Source: CAZSVI01 sp964610205 (lineage in GTDB: Bacteria > Bacillota > Clostridia > DSM-8532). Taken from it: a stretch of DNA of 13,163 nt. Positions 1 to 7,731 of this stretch are shown piece by piece (position 1 is the stretch's first letter; each line of letters opens with the position of its first letter). The stretch spans positions 1 through 13,163 of the forward strand of contig CAZSVI010000107.1 in NCBI GenBank assembly GCA_964610205.1, given 5' to 3'. The notes under the pieces were generated by a model, which searched no databases, was not told where the DNA came from, and saw only the letters and a list, made by a program, of their open reading frames with translations. The translations under genes and the position numbers were made by a program.

Positions 1-936
1 ACGCTCAGCTCAGACAGGAAGAGGACGCTGCTCTCGGACAGTACAAGTATTGCGGGAATACGGAAGGGAGCCGGGTACGAAAGGCTTTCTTATCTGATTA
101 TGCCGGAAGATACGAGCGGTTATGTGATAAGAGGTTTAAAAATAAAATACGATATAACGCTTTATGAAGGAATGGACAGGATAGAATTTAAAGCCGAGGT
201 TTTCTGGGACACCTATAACCACAGGCTCAGGATAGCCATGCCCGTTGAGTTCAGCGGAAAACAACTCTATGAGATTCCATATGGCGTGCTTGAAAGGAAG
301 CCATATAAACCTGATTTCGGATGGTTATGCGCAGGAGGTGACTGGCCCGCTATTAACTGGGCGGGAGTATCGGACTCAAACGGATTGGCCGTGCTGCTCA
401 ACAAGGGTCTGCCTTCATACAGTATGGAGGATAACGGAGAAGATTCGACGGTTATATTGCTCTCAGTATTGAGAAGCCCATGTATACCGACCTATTTACA
501 CGAACCTTTAATGCATTCCATGACTGAATGGGACGGGATAAGAGATGCCGGCACCCATAGCTTTGAATATGCGCTGATGGCATATGAAAACCCCTGTGAT
601 TACCTGAAAGCCATACAGGATGCAGAAATTTACAATTCAGGCTTGTATGCCGTTCGCGGAAATATGGATCTGCCTGTGATGCCCTCGGTGATATCCGGAA
701 GCATCCGCATTTCATGTGTTAAAGCAGCGGAGAAAGGGAATGCAGCTGTGGTACGCCTGGTTGAAACGGAAGGCAGCAGCCGGCCTGCGATAGTAGCAAT
801 ACCGGATTATATAAAGGAGGCGTACAGGGTCAATTTATTGGAAAGAGAAGAAAAGAAGCTTGATATTATTGATGGAAATGTGCGAATGGATATGCATCCG
901 TTTGAAATAGCGACACTAAGACTTGAAAGGGGATAG
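1..936 (+). CDS. GH38-family alpha-mannosidase, C-terminal part (5' end outside window)
   Basis: The reading frame is open from base 1 to the TAG at 934-936, giving 311 residues, so the start lies upstream and the ATG at 100 is internal. It matches the C-terminal beta-sandwich region of GH38 alpha-mannosidases: a stretch describing strand-rich 'MDRIEFKAEVFWD', then 'HRLRIAMPVEF', then 'GLAVLLNKGLPSY' and 'ILLSVLRSP', ending in 'MHPFEIATLRLERG', the usual family ending. The N-terminal catalytic domain with the nucleophile Asp is not in the window, so activity cannot be judged. Family members hydrolyse terminal alpha-mannosides and are usually 800-1000 residues long. No membrane segment is visible. 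The next gene starts 4 bases after the stop, so the two are almost certainly co-transcribed. A decayed paralogue of this same region lies at 7117-7714. The family call is confident; the exact linkage specificity is unknown. Confidence 0.85.
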   Translation, partial: TLSSDRKRTLLSDSTSIAGIRKGAGYERLSYLIMPEDTSGYVIRGLKIKYDITLYEGMDRIEFKAEVFWDTYNHRLRIAMPVEFSGKQLYEIPYGVLERKPYKPDFGWLCAGGDWPAINWAGVSDSNGLAVLLNKGLPSYSMEDNGEDSTVILLSVLRSPCIPTYLHEPLMHSMTEWDGIRDAGTHSFEYALMAYENPCDYLKAIQDAEIYNSGLYAVRGNMDLPVMPSVISGSIRISCVKAAEKGNAAVVRLVETEGSSRPAIVAIPDYIKEAYRVNLLEREEKKLDIIDGNVRMDMHPFEIATLRLERG

Positions 937-940
937 GAAT

Positions 941-2077
941 ATGAATACCGCAACGCAGGAGAAACCGGTATATCTTTCCGGTGAGTCGGATATATTTATA
1001 GGAAAAAGGAGCAGATTAAGAAGATATCTTGTTTGTTCCATGGGGGGGTATTTCCCGATCCTGGTAAAAACAGGTCCGAAATCACTGGCAGTGTTATTCA
1101 GAACCGGCGGAACTCATGTATCAATTAATGCGTCATTATCAGTATCAACTTCCGGTGACGGAGGCAAAAGCTGGTCCGAACCGGTAAGAATTGCGCCGGG
1201 ATGGGAGGACTACAGGAATCCGGCTATGGGAATCAATTCAAAGGGAGAACTGGTTCTTGCTTTCTGGAAAGCAGGACCGGTAATATATGAGAACAATGAG
1301 ATAACCGGACCGATACATATTCCCGGCCGGATGCCCGCTGATATTAATGATAAGGATATACCGCTGACCTTTATAAACACCATAAAATGCAACGATTTGA
1401 CTTTAATTGAAACCGGGAATTATTCATCCGGGTTTTTACTGACAACCGTACCGTATGGCAGAATTATTACCGGGACGGATGGTATGTTATATATGTCCGC
1501 ATACGGGCCGTTGAGAAATGATGTCCAATCCGGCAGAAACAGTACTGTTTTATTACGCAGTAAAGACGATGGAAAGACATGGGGTGATGAAACCGTTATA
1601 GCTCACGGGTTTAATGAAACAGCAATCGCTTTTATGAATGACGGAACCATGGTTGCTGCAGCACGATCCGATAATGGAGATGTTCAAATACTGCGCAGTA
1701 TAGATAATGGGAGAACCTGGTCCGACCCGGTTCAGGTTACTAGAAAGGGAGAGCATCCTGCGGATCTTACGGTGCTTGCCAGCGGAAGGCTGCTGCTTAC
1801 GTTTGGGAGAAGAATACGGCCTATGGGATGTGGAGCGCTCTTGAGCGATGACGGAGGGAAGTCATGGAACAAAGCAGGAGAAGTACTTCTTGCCGGGGAT
1901 GGCTTTTTTAACATTGATCTTGGTTATCCTTCAACAGTCCAGCTTGACAACGGAGATATTATTACCGTTCTGTACTATGCCAATGGCTCCGATATGCATG
2001 AAGCGGGTTCTTTTACCGGCTGGGGATATTTGAACTGTCAGGCGATACATTACACAGAAGAAGATATTATGCTATAA
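941..2077 (+). CDS. BNR/Asp-box repeat protein, sialidase-like beta-propeller
   Basis: I start this 378-residue protein at the ATG at 941, which is preceded by AAAGGGGATAGGA (927-939). An in-frame TTG at 923 would overlap the mannosidase gene and lacks a ribosome site. Four Asp-box motifs (S-x-D-x-G-x-T/S-W) are visible: residues 71-78, 207-214, 253-260 and 302-309, spaced as in a six-bladed propeller. 'YRNPAMGI' (about 91-98) and 'GYPSTVQLDNGDI' (about 328-340) also fit the GH33-like sialidase fold. No signal peptide is seen, so it is probably cytoplasmic. The classic N-terminal RIP motif is replaced by 'GYFPIL', and I cannot place all three arginines of the sialidase triad. The substrate may therefore not be sialic acid; many such proteins are annotated sialidase on fold alone. 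It follows GH38 by 4 bases and is followed by the M55 peptidase after 31 bases. A diverged paralogue is on the minus strand at 7732-8916. Confidence 0.82.
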   Translation: MNTATQEKPVYLSGESDIFIGKRSRLRRYLVCSMGGYFPILVKTGPKSLAVLFRTGGTHVSINASLSVSTSGDGGKSWSEPVRIAPGWEDYRNPAMGINSKGELVLAFWKAGPVIYENNEITGPIHIPGRMPADINDKDIPLTFINTIKCNDLTLIETGNYSSGFLLTTVPYGRIITGTDGMLYMSAYGPLRNDVQSGRNSTVLLRSKDDGKTWGDETVIAHGFNETAIAFMNDGTMVAAARSDNGDVQILRSIDNGRTWSDPVQVTRKGEHPADLTVLASGRLLLTFGRRIRPMGCGALLSDDGGKSWNKAGEVLLAGDGFFNIDLGYPSTVQLDNGDIITVLYYANGSDMHEAGSFTGWGYLNCQAIHYTEEDIML

Positions 2078-2108
2078 TGACTTGTATTAATAAGAAAGAG
2101 GTGGTTGT

Positions 2109-2903
2109 ATGAAAGTATATATATCGGTCGATATGGAAGGAGCGACAGGCATCTGTTCGGCGGAGCAGTGCAGGAAGGACAGCCCTATGTTCACAGAGGC
2201 AAGACAGTTGCTGCTTTCGGATGTGAACGCGGCAGTTGACGGCGCGTTTGCCGGAGGAGCAGTTGAAGTAATTGTTGCAGATATGCACAACGGTTCATTT
2301 AACCTGCCGCATATGGACGTTGATTCGAGAGCAAAGGTGATTTACGGGACGCCTCATTATGGCCCCAGGCTGCCGTTTCTTGACGAGTCGGTTGACGTCA
2401 TGTTTTTAATTGCGTATCACGCGAAAGCAGGAACACTGCATGGAACTCTTGAGCATACAATGTCAAGTCAAGATTGGTATAAATTGGAGGTTAATGGGAC
2501 CGAGATAGGTGAAATCGGTGTTGAGGCGGCACTGGCGGGAAGCGTAGGCGTTCCTGTAGTAATGGTGACAGGAGACGATAAACTGTGTAATGAGGCTAAA
2601 ACGTTGCTGGGTAATATAGAAGCCGTTGAAGTAAAAAAAGGTGTCGGCAGACAGAGGGCTTTGTGCCTGTCTATAGGGGATACGAAAAAGATGATATTTG
2701 AAGGGGCTAAAAAGGCAATGCTGCTGAAAGATAAGGTAAAACCCTTTAAATTTGCTTCTCCGGTCGAAGTTGCCCTGACATTAAAAAGCACTGCTTATGC
2801 CGATGGAATAAGCCCTCTTAATAACCCTAATGTAAAAAGAATTGACGGATGTACGGTTGTCAGCAGTTATACCAGCTTTCCCGACTGGGTGGGCGGCATG
2901 TGA
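2109..2903 (+). CDS. M55-family D-aminopeptidase (DppA-like)
   Basis: This 264-residue protein starts at ATG 2109 with AAAGAGGTGG at 2095-2104. It opens with 'YISVDMEGATGI', the M55 signature carrying two zinc ligands (D8, E10). The other family ligands and catalytic residue are visible as H60 ('ADMHNG'), H104 ('AYHAKAG'), H116 ('LEHTMS') and E135 ('NGTEIGEIG'). B. subtilis DppA, the characterised member, is a zinc decamer that releases D-Ala from D-Ala-D-Ala-type peptides. The length is close to DppA (about 274), perhaps a few residues short at the C-terminus ('FPDWVGGM'). No signal peptide is seen, so it should be cytoplasmic. It sits 31 bases behind the BNR gene and is probably in the same operon. 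Its usual neighbours are peptide transporters, which are absent here; the glycosidase context suggests a role with glycopeptide or peptidoglycan fragments (inference). Confidence 0.88.
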   Translation: MKVYISVDMEGATGICSAEQCRKDSPMFTEARQLLLSDVNAAVDGAFAGGAVEVIVADMHNGSFNLPHMDVDSRAKVIYGTPHYGPRLPFLDESVDVMFLIAYHAKAGTLHGTLEHTMSSQDWYKLEVNGTEIGEIGVEAALAGSVGVPVVMVTGDDKLCNEAKTLLGNIEAVEVKKGVGRQRALCLSIGDTKKMIFEGAKKAMLLKDKVKPFKFASPVEVALTLKSTAYADGISPLNNPNVKRIDGCTVVSSYTSFPDWVGGM

Positions 2904-2913
2904 AAAAGAGGAG

Positions 2914-2991
2914 ATGACAGTTAATTATCGGTTTGGGATGGAGGGAAACAGGAATACATATGATGCGGTTGGAATAATTCCGGAAAGATAA
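2914..2991 (+). CDS. possible 25-residue ORF in the gap after the M55 gene
   Basis: A short ATG frame begins 11 bases after the M55 stop and ends at TAA 2989-2991. GAGGAG lies directly against the ATG with no spacer, which is poor placement for a ribosome site. The peptide has no recognised motif and no membrane segment. It may be a chance frame or the start of a lost gene. I list it only because it is the sole reading frame worth noting between 2904 and 3159; confidence is low. Confidence 0.12.
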   Translation: MTVNYRFGMEGNRNTYDAVGIIPER

Positions 2992-3050
2992 TGAGCTTTC
3001 GCGTAAGGATAACTGTTTCAATGACGAGATGATTATATACAAAAAAAGTT

Positions 3051-3079
3051 TTGTTCCTTCAATTCTGAATTTATAAAAT
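3051..3079 (+). promoter_or_regulatory. candidate sigma-A promoter for the GH116 gene
   Basis: TTGTTC (3051-3056) and TAAAAT (3074-3079) are separated by 17 bases. The -10 matches consensus at 5 of 6 positions and the -35 at 3 of 6. A start near 3086 would give a leader of about 74 bases. The 256-base gap before GH116 makes a separate promoter reasonable. The flanking DNA is AT-rich, so a chance match is possible. Confidence 0.35.
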
Positions 3080-3159
3080 AATACAGGAAAAGGTAATAGA
3101 TTGTGAAAATTTTTCATGCGCGGATTTTTGTTAAAAAGTGCTAAAGAAAGGGAGTTGCT

Positions 3160-5793
3160 ATGACAGAGCTGGTATACAAAGGTTCAAAGACCAAAGAGAT
3201 ATCATTCCCTCTGGGAGGGATAGGCACCGGCTGCATAGGACTGGCCGGCAACGGAAGGCTGATAGACTGGGAGATCTTCAACAGGCCTAATAAAGGAGGA
3301 ACAAACGGCTTCAGCTTTTTTTGCGTTAAAGCACAATCCGAAGGAGTGGTAAAAGAAGCGCGGGTGTTGAACGGTGACCTGCAAACTCATTACATGGGGA
3401 ATTTACGCAATACTCAGCATGGAGGTTATGGGCATGGGCCTGAGATATTAACAACTGCGGGAATTCCACATTTTAAGGATGTTGAATTTAAGGGAGAATA
3501 CCCTCTGGCTGAACTGAAATTCTCAGATGATAATTTCCCCGGGCAGATTAAAGTGAACGCGTTTAATCCTTTCATACCGTTGAATGACAGAGATTCGAGC
3601 ATACCCGGTGCATTTTTCGAAACCGAAGTTGAAAACACAACCGGCGAGGCGCTGGAGTATACCGTATGCTTAGCGCTCAGTAATCCTTTTACTGATGGAG
3701 GCAATATCAATACATATAAAAACTGTGATGACGGTCTGCATATAATCAGGCTTTCATCCGGCAGGTTCAATGGTGATGAGCCGGAAGCGGGAGATATAAG
3801 CGCAGCTACCGACTGGAAGGATACCAGTTATCAGGAATATTGGTACCGGGGAGGCTGGTTTGATAGCCTGGGTATTTTCTGGAGAGATTTTACCGCTCCC
3901 GGGAAGTTAAGCAACAGGACTTATGAAGACTCAGGCAACAGAAAAACACGGGATGTATGCTCACTGGCGGCACATGCTTCCATACCTGCCGGAGAAAAAA
4001 GAAGCATAAGGTTTATAATAACCTGGAATTTCCCCAATTGCTATAATTACTGGAGTTCTGAAAAATGTGAATGCGGAGATGATAAATGCGGACAGGGAGC
4101 AATAAAGACATGGAAAAATTATTATGCAACTATTTACGGAGCATCAGACGAAAGTGCCGGTTATTCATTAAAAAACTGGAACAGGCTGTATGAGGAAACA
4201 CTCACGTTCAAAAACGCTCTTTTTTCGTCAAGTTTACCGGAACAGATAATCGATGCGGTTTCGGCAAATATATCCATACTGAAAACTCCGACATGCCTGA
4301 GACTTGAGGATGGTTCCTTCTACGGATTTGAAGGCTGTAACTGCACTGAGGGCTGTTGTGAGGGCTCCTGTACACATGTATGGAATTATGCCTATGCTCT
4401 CCCTTTTTTATTTCCCCGGCTTGAGAGGTCCATGAGAGAATTGAATTACAGGTACAATCAGGATGATAACGGCGCCATGTCGTTCAGGCTTCAGCTTCCC
4501 CCGGGAAGGAAGCGTTCGGCCTTTCGTCCCTGTGCCGACGGCCAGTTCGGCGATGTGATCAAGACATACAGGGACTGGAAAATATCCGGTGATACGGAAT
4601 GGTTGAAATCCTTATGGGAAGCGGTAAAAAAATCAATTGATTTTGCCTGGCATGAATCAAATAATGACAGATGGGACCGGAACAGGGATGGTGTGCTTGA
4701 AGGAAGACAGCATCACACACTTGATATGGAGCTTTTCGGTCCTAATTCATGGCTGACCGGATTCTACCTGGCAGCTCTCAAGGCCGGGTCAGAAATAGCG
4801 GCATATCTGGGTGAACAGGAGAAAGCCCGGGAGTATTATGAGTTGTATGATAAAGGTAAAAAATGGGTTGAGGATAATCTGTTCAATGGCCGGTATTATC
4901 ATCAGTCTTTGGACTTAAAAGATATATCCGCACTTGAACTATATGATGAGGGAGGTTCTCTTTGCGGCAGCTCCACTTTGCGGGCATACTGGAACGATGA
5001 AGAAAAAGAGATAAAATACCAGGCCGGAGAGGGCTGCATGGTGGATCAGATAATAGCCCAGTGGCATGCGAATATCTGCGGGCTTGGTGAAATATTCGAC
5101 AGCGGACGGACGTATAAAGCCCTTCAGTCAATCTATCGGTATAATTACAAAAAGAGCATGAGAGATCATTTCAATCCCTGCCGGATATATGCTTTAAATG
5201 ACGAGGCCGGTGTTGTGATATGCGATTGGCCTGAGGGTAAATATAAACCGGTCGTACCGGTTCCCTATGCCGAGGAGGCCTGGAGCGGATGCGAATACCA
5301 GGTTGCGGCGCATATGATACAGGAAGGTCTGGTAAATGAGGGGATTGAAATAGTAAAGGCTGTCCGGGACCGCTATGACGGTGAGAAGCGCAACCCCTGG
5401 AATGAAATTGAGTGCGGAAGCAATTATGCGCGCTCCATGGCAAGCTACTCTCTGATCGTAGCATTAAGCGGGTTTGAGTTTAATATGGTTGAAGGGATGA
5501 TAGGTTTCAACCCGGTATATTTAAAAACCGATGGAGAATTCAAGTGTTTCTGGTCACTGGATTCGGGATGGGGAACATTTGAAATTAAGACGCAATCGGT
5601 GGAATTGACAGTGCTTTATGGAAAGCTTGATATAAGGAAGGTCAAGCTGGGTTTTGCAGAGAACCGGAGTGTAAAATATGTGGGGATAAATAATAGAGGA
5701 GTTGACTTTACTAAAGATAAATCCCATATTCTGTTCGATATGCCTGTAACGATGGGAAAGGGAGATATATTATCAGTGAGCCGGCCGGTTTAG
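3160..5793 (+). CDS. GH116-family beta-glycosidase (GBA2/DUF608-like)
   Basis: This 877-residue protein is preceded by GAAAGGGAG (3146-3154). The N-terminal beta-sandwich begins with 'FPLGGIGTGCIGLAGNGRL' (about 16-35), typical of the GBA2 N-terminal domain. The (alpha/alpha)6 catalytic domain follows, with 'GSCTHVWNY' (402-410) and 'HHTLDMELFGPNSW' (518-531). By comparison with characterised GH116 enzymes, D522 is the likely acid/base and E401 (or a nearby Glu at 391 or 397) the likely nucleophile. The C-terminal 'WSGCEYQVA' and 'RNPWNEIECGSNYARSMA' stretches are also family signatures. GH116 enzymes cleave beta-glucosides, beta-xylosides, N-acetylglucosaminides or glucosylceramide; specificity here is unknown. 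No signal peptide is seen, so it is probably cytoplasmic. Unusual cysteine clusters occur at C303/C305/C310 and C393/C395/C399/C400/C404. The length is that expected for a complete bacterial member. A promoter for the next gene starts 13 bases after its stop. Confidence 0.88.
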   Translation: MTELVYKGSKTKEISFPLGGIGTGCIGLAGNGRLIDWEIFNRPNKGGTNGFSFFCVKAQSEGVVKEARVLNGDLQTHYMGNLRNTQHGGYGHGPEILTTAGIPHFKDVEFKGEYPLAELKFSDDNFPGQIKVNAFNPFIPLNDRDSSIPGAFFETEVENTTGEALEYTVCLALSNPFTDGGNINTYKNCDDGLHIIRLSSGRFNGDEPEAGDISAATDWKDTSYQEYWYRGGWFDSLGIFWRDFTAPGKLSNRTYEDSGNRKTRDVCSLAAHASIPAGEKRSIRFIITWNFPNCYNYWSSEKCECGDDKCGQGAIKTWKNYYATIYGASDESAGYSLKNWNRLYEETLTFKNALFSSSLPEQIIDAVSANISILKTPTCLRLEDGSFYGFEGCNCTEGCCEGSCTHVWNYAYALPFLFPRLERSMRELNYRYNQDDNGAMSFRLQLPPGRKRSAFRPCADGQFGDVIKTYRDWKISGDTEWLKSLWEAVKKSIDFAWHESNNDRWDRNRDGVLEGRQHHTLDMELFGPNSWLTGFYLAALKAGSEIAAYLGEQEKAREYYELYDKGKKWVEDNLFNGRYYHQSLDLKDISALELYDEGGSLCGSSTLRAYWNDEEKEIKYQAGEGCMVDQIIAQWHANICGLGEIFDSGRTYKALQSIYRYNYKKSMRDHFNPCRIYALNDEAGVVICDWPEGKYKPVVPVPYAEEAWSGCEYQVAAHMIQEGLVNEGIEIVKAVRDRYDGEKRNPWNEIECGSNYARSMASYSLIVALSGFEFNMVEGMIGFNPVYLKTDGEFKCFWSLDSGWGTFEIKTQSVELTVLYGKLDIRKVKLGFAENRSVKYVGINNRGVDFTKDKSHILFDMPVTMGKGDILSVSRPV

Positions 5794-5805
5794 CAATCCT
5801 GCGGA

Positions 5806-5835
5806 TTGACAATTACGGAACCGCAAGAGTATAAT
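5806..5835 (+). promoter_or_regulatory. perfect-consensus sigma-A promoter
   Basis: TTGACA (5806-5811) and TATAAT (5830-5835) both match the consensus exactly, with an 18-base spacer, close to the optimal 17. It begins 13 bases after the GH116 stop and points to the URO-D-like gene. Transcription from about 5842 would give a leader of roughly 143 bases. This makes the URO-D gene a separate transcription unit, able to be expressed strongly unless repressed. Confidence 0.75.
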
Positions 5836-5890
5836 TTGAACCCGATGGAAGTAAAGAGCAGCAACAGTTGTCGGCAGGTGTTGAAATTAT

Positions 5891-5918
5891 AGGTCTGGTT
5901 ATCAAATTTCTAAGACCT
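5891..5918 (+). promoter_or_regulatory. inverted repeat in the URO-D gene leader
   Basis: AGGTCT (5891-5896) pairs perfectly with AGACCT (5913-5918) across a 16-base AT-rich loop. It lies about 50 bases downstream of the predicted transcription start and 66 bases before the ATG, so it could be an operator or a leader hairpin. No T-run follows, so it is not an intrinsic terminator. A six-base repeat can arise by chance. Confidence 0.3.
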
Positions 5919-5984
5919 CCGCTTCTATAGTTAAGAAAATGAAATTTTTCAATGCTCAAGACACAGAAAAGGATAGGGTAAATC

Positions 5985-7133
5985 ATGGAGAGCAGAAATA
6001 CGGATCATAAAAATTTGAATCTTACAGAATTACATCGTGATGTTATCAGAGGGAAATCAGAAGGGAAAATAATCTGGCAGCCCAGGATTCTTTGTTGGTA
6101 CGAGGATAAGATTTTCAACGATGGGAAGCTGCCCCAGCCGTACACCGGCATGAATCTGCCAGAAATTTACAGAGAATTGGGCTGCTCAAACAGAAATTAT
6201 GGTTTTAACGATTGCTTTCTCAAATTGAATGATAAAAGGGTTAAAGAATATTCACATAAACTATCAGATCTGGAAACTGAACATGTCATGGAAACACCAG
6301 TAGGGAAAGTAAGTACAATTATAGCGTCCAATACATCAAATTACGGTACTTTTCCGAAAAAATGGTGGGTGCAGACCGATGAAGATATGAAGGTCATGAT
6401 GTGGATTGAAGAAAGGTGTACCTGGAAATGGGACAGTGATAAGTATAATGAACTACTTCAGGTATGGGGCGATCTGGGACTTCCGGCCATATACATGCCC
6501 CGGGTCAACATCCAGCACCTTTACATCGACATTATGGGTGTGGAAGAAGGTATATTTGCTTTATATGACTATCCGAAAACTGTGGAGAAATATTTTCAGG
6601 TATTGTCTGAAAGCCATGAAAGACTGATTGAAGTGATTAATGAATCTCCCATAGAAGTAGTTAACTATGGTGATAACGTACATTCCGGAATGCTGCCCCC
6701 AGATCTTTTCAAAAAATATGTGCTTCCTGAATATCAAAAAAGAAATGAACAGTTGCATCAATACGGGAAATTCACATTTTCGCATTGGGATGGCGACACA
6801 AAGCCCCTTTTGCCTTTTGCAAGGGAGTGTGGCTTTGATGGTATTGAAGCGGTAACACCAAAGCCACAAGGAGATGTAACGCTTAAAGAAGTAAAAAAGG
6901 CTTTCGGAGACGATTTATTTTTATTCGATGGAATTGCAGCGTTGCTGTTTGAAGATATTTATCCGCTTGAAGAACTTGAAAAACAGACCAGGGAAGTGAT
7001 TGAGCTTTTTGCGCCTAAACTGATTCTTGGCATATCGGACGAAATATCCTCAAGAGGTAACCTTGAGCGGGTTAAATTTGTCGGTAAAATGGTAGATGAT
7101 TATAACGCGAAGGTCAGCAAGTATTGGAAATAA
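5985..7133 (+). CDS. uroporphyrinogen decarboxylase (URO-D) superfamily protein, not HemE
   Basis: This 382-residue protein has the overall pattern of the URO-D/cobamide methyltransferase superfamily. It includes 'IIWQPRILCWYE' near residues 29-40, 'NYGDNVHSGMLPPDLFKKYVLPEYQKRNEQLH' in the middle third, 'FSHWDGDTKPLLPFARECGFDGIEAV' (H267, D269, D271) and a C-terminal 'LFLFDGIAALLFE' segment. The HemE RQAGR signature is absent, so it should not make heme. The HxC zinc-thiol motif of MtaA/MtbA-type methyltransferases reads H-W-D here, so it is not a standard methylcobamide:CoM methyltransferase either. No corrinoid protein is nearby. Such URO-D paralogues of unknown activity recur near sugar-catabolism genes in Firmicutes (general knowledge). 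The ribosome site is GGATAGGG (5971-5978). The gene has its own strong promoter. Its last codons overlap the start of a mannosidase relic, so the natural C-terminus may have been altered. Confidence 0.75.
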   Translation: MESRNTDHKNLNLTELHRDVIRGKSEGKIIWQPRILCWYEDKIFNDGKLPQPYTGMNLPEIYRELGCSNRNYGFNDCFLKLNDKRVKEYSHKLSDLETEHVMETPVGKVSTIIASNTSNYGTFPKKWWVQTDEDMKVMMWIEERCTWKWDSDKYNELLQVWGDLGLPAIYMPRVNIQHLYIDIMGVEEGIFALYDYPKTVEKYFQVLSESHERLIEVINESPIEVVNYGDNVHSGMLPPDLFKKYVLPEYQKRNEQLHQYGKFTFSHWDGDTKPLLPFARECGFDGIEAVTPKPQGDVTLKEVKKAFGDDLFLFDGIAALLFEDIYPLEELEKQTREVIELFAPKLILGISDEISSRGNLERVKFVGKMVDDYNAKVSKYWK

Positions 7134-7714
7134 CGGATCGGTTAATGTTCTAAATAAAGATACGGGTAAGGAATATACCGACCATGATGGTGTTTGAGGA
7201 TTGTGCAGATGCAGGAGATGGTTGGAATTACAGGAAACCTTTAAAAGATTCCAGATTTCTCAGCATTGATGGGAAATTTGATTTCTCTGTTGAGTATGAC
7301 GGGCCTCTTGGTGTTCAGTGGAAAATAACCCACTATATGAATCTGCCTGAAAAAATGAGTAAAAATGGTATAGAAAGAGTTGAGAACGTAAAGGAATTTA
7401 AAATTACAACCCTTATAGACATGAAGAAGGGAAGCCCCAGGCTGGAGTTCAAAACTTTCATAAATAACAATGTAGGAGAACACAGAGTAAGGGTTCGGTT
7501 CCCAAGCTTTATTCCTGCTGATACATTTTTTACCTCAGTTCCTTTCTATCTGCAGGAAAGAAATATCAGAAAACCGGACTTGAGCAGGCATGCTGAAGTT
7601 GAGACAGGAGTTTATCCCAACCAGGGTGTAATTATGATAAAAGATGAAAATAACTGCCTTGCACTTTTTAACAAGGGTCTTTACGAAGTTGTAACCATAG
7701 GTGTTGAATTCTAG
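7117..7714 (+). pseudogene. GH38 alpha-mannosidase relic (frameshifted, truncated at both ends)
   Basis: Two adjoining frames together read as the beta-sandwich region of a GH38 mannosidase. The first frame, from about 7117, gives 'IGNNGSVNVLNKDTGKEYTD' and hits TGA at 7195-7197. The next frame gives 'VFEDCADAGDGWNYRKP' and continues through 'TFINNNVGEHRVRVRFPSF' to 'CLALFNKGLYEVV', stopping at TAG 7712-7714. In intact GH38 proteins the NK-TGKEY and FED-D-GD motifs lie in one frame, so a one-base shift sits between about 7180 and 7193. There is no catalytic domain: upstream the frame ends at TAG 7093-7095 inside the URO-D gene. The C-terminal hundred or more residues are also missing after 'NKGLYE', where the gene at 1-936 has 'NKGLPSY' and continues. 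The ATG at 7184 has no convincing ribosome site. This is almost certainly a dead fragment left by rearrangement. Confidence 0.75.
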
Positions 7715-7731
7715 TAGTAAGTGAAAGAAAA

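Noticed and set aside
923..940. In-frame TTG start for the first BNR gene
   Set aside because: It overlaps the end of the mannosidase gene and has no ribosome site, while ATG 941 has AAAGGGGATAGGA in front.
2073..2078. TATAAT at the end of the BNR gene as a promoter for the M55 gene
   Set aside because: No acceptable -35 at 16-18 bases upstream (TTACAC is poor); the short 31-base gap fits co-transcription better.
3426..3770. Minus-strand open frame of 114 residues inside the GH116 gene
   Set aside because: The plus-strand frame is a clear family match; this is an antisense shadow.
5763..5925. Coding-like reading in the third frame past the GH116 stop ('RIDNYGTARV', stop, 'FEPDGSKEQQQLSAGVEI')
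   Set aside because: It resembles a decayed beta-strand domain, but it contains a TAA, matches no family I recognise, and overlaps a perfect promoter, so I do not call a gene.
7715..7731. Bidirectional terminator between the mannosidase relic and the minus-strand BNR gene
   Set aside because: Only 17 AT-rich bases with no inverted repeat and no paired stem.
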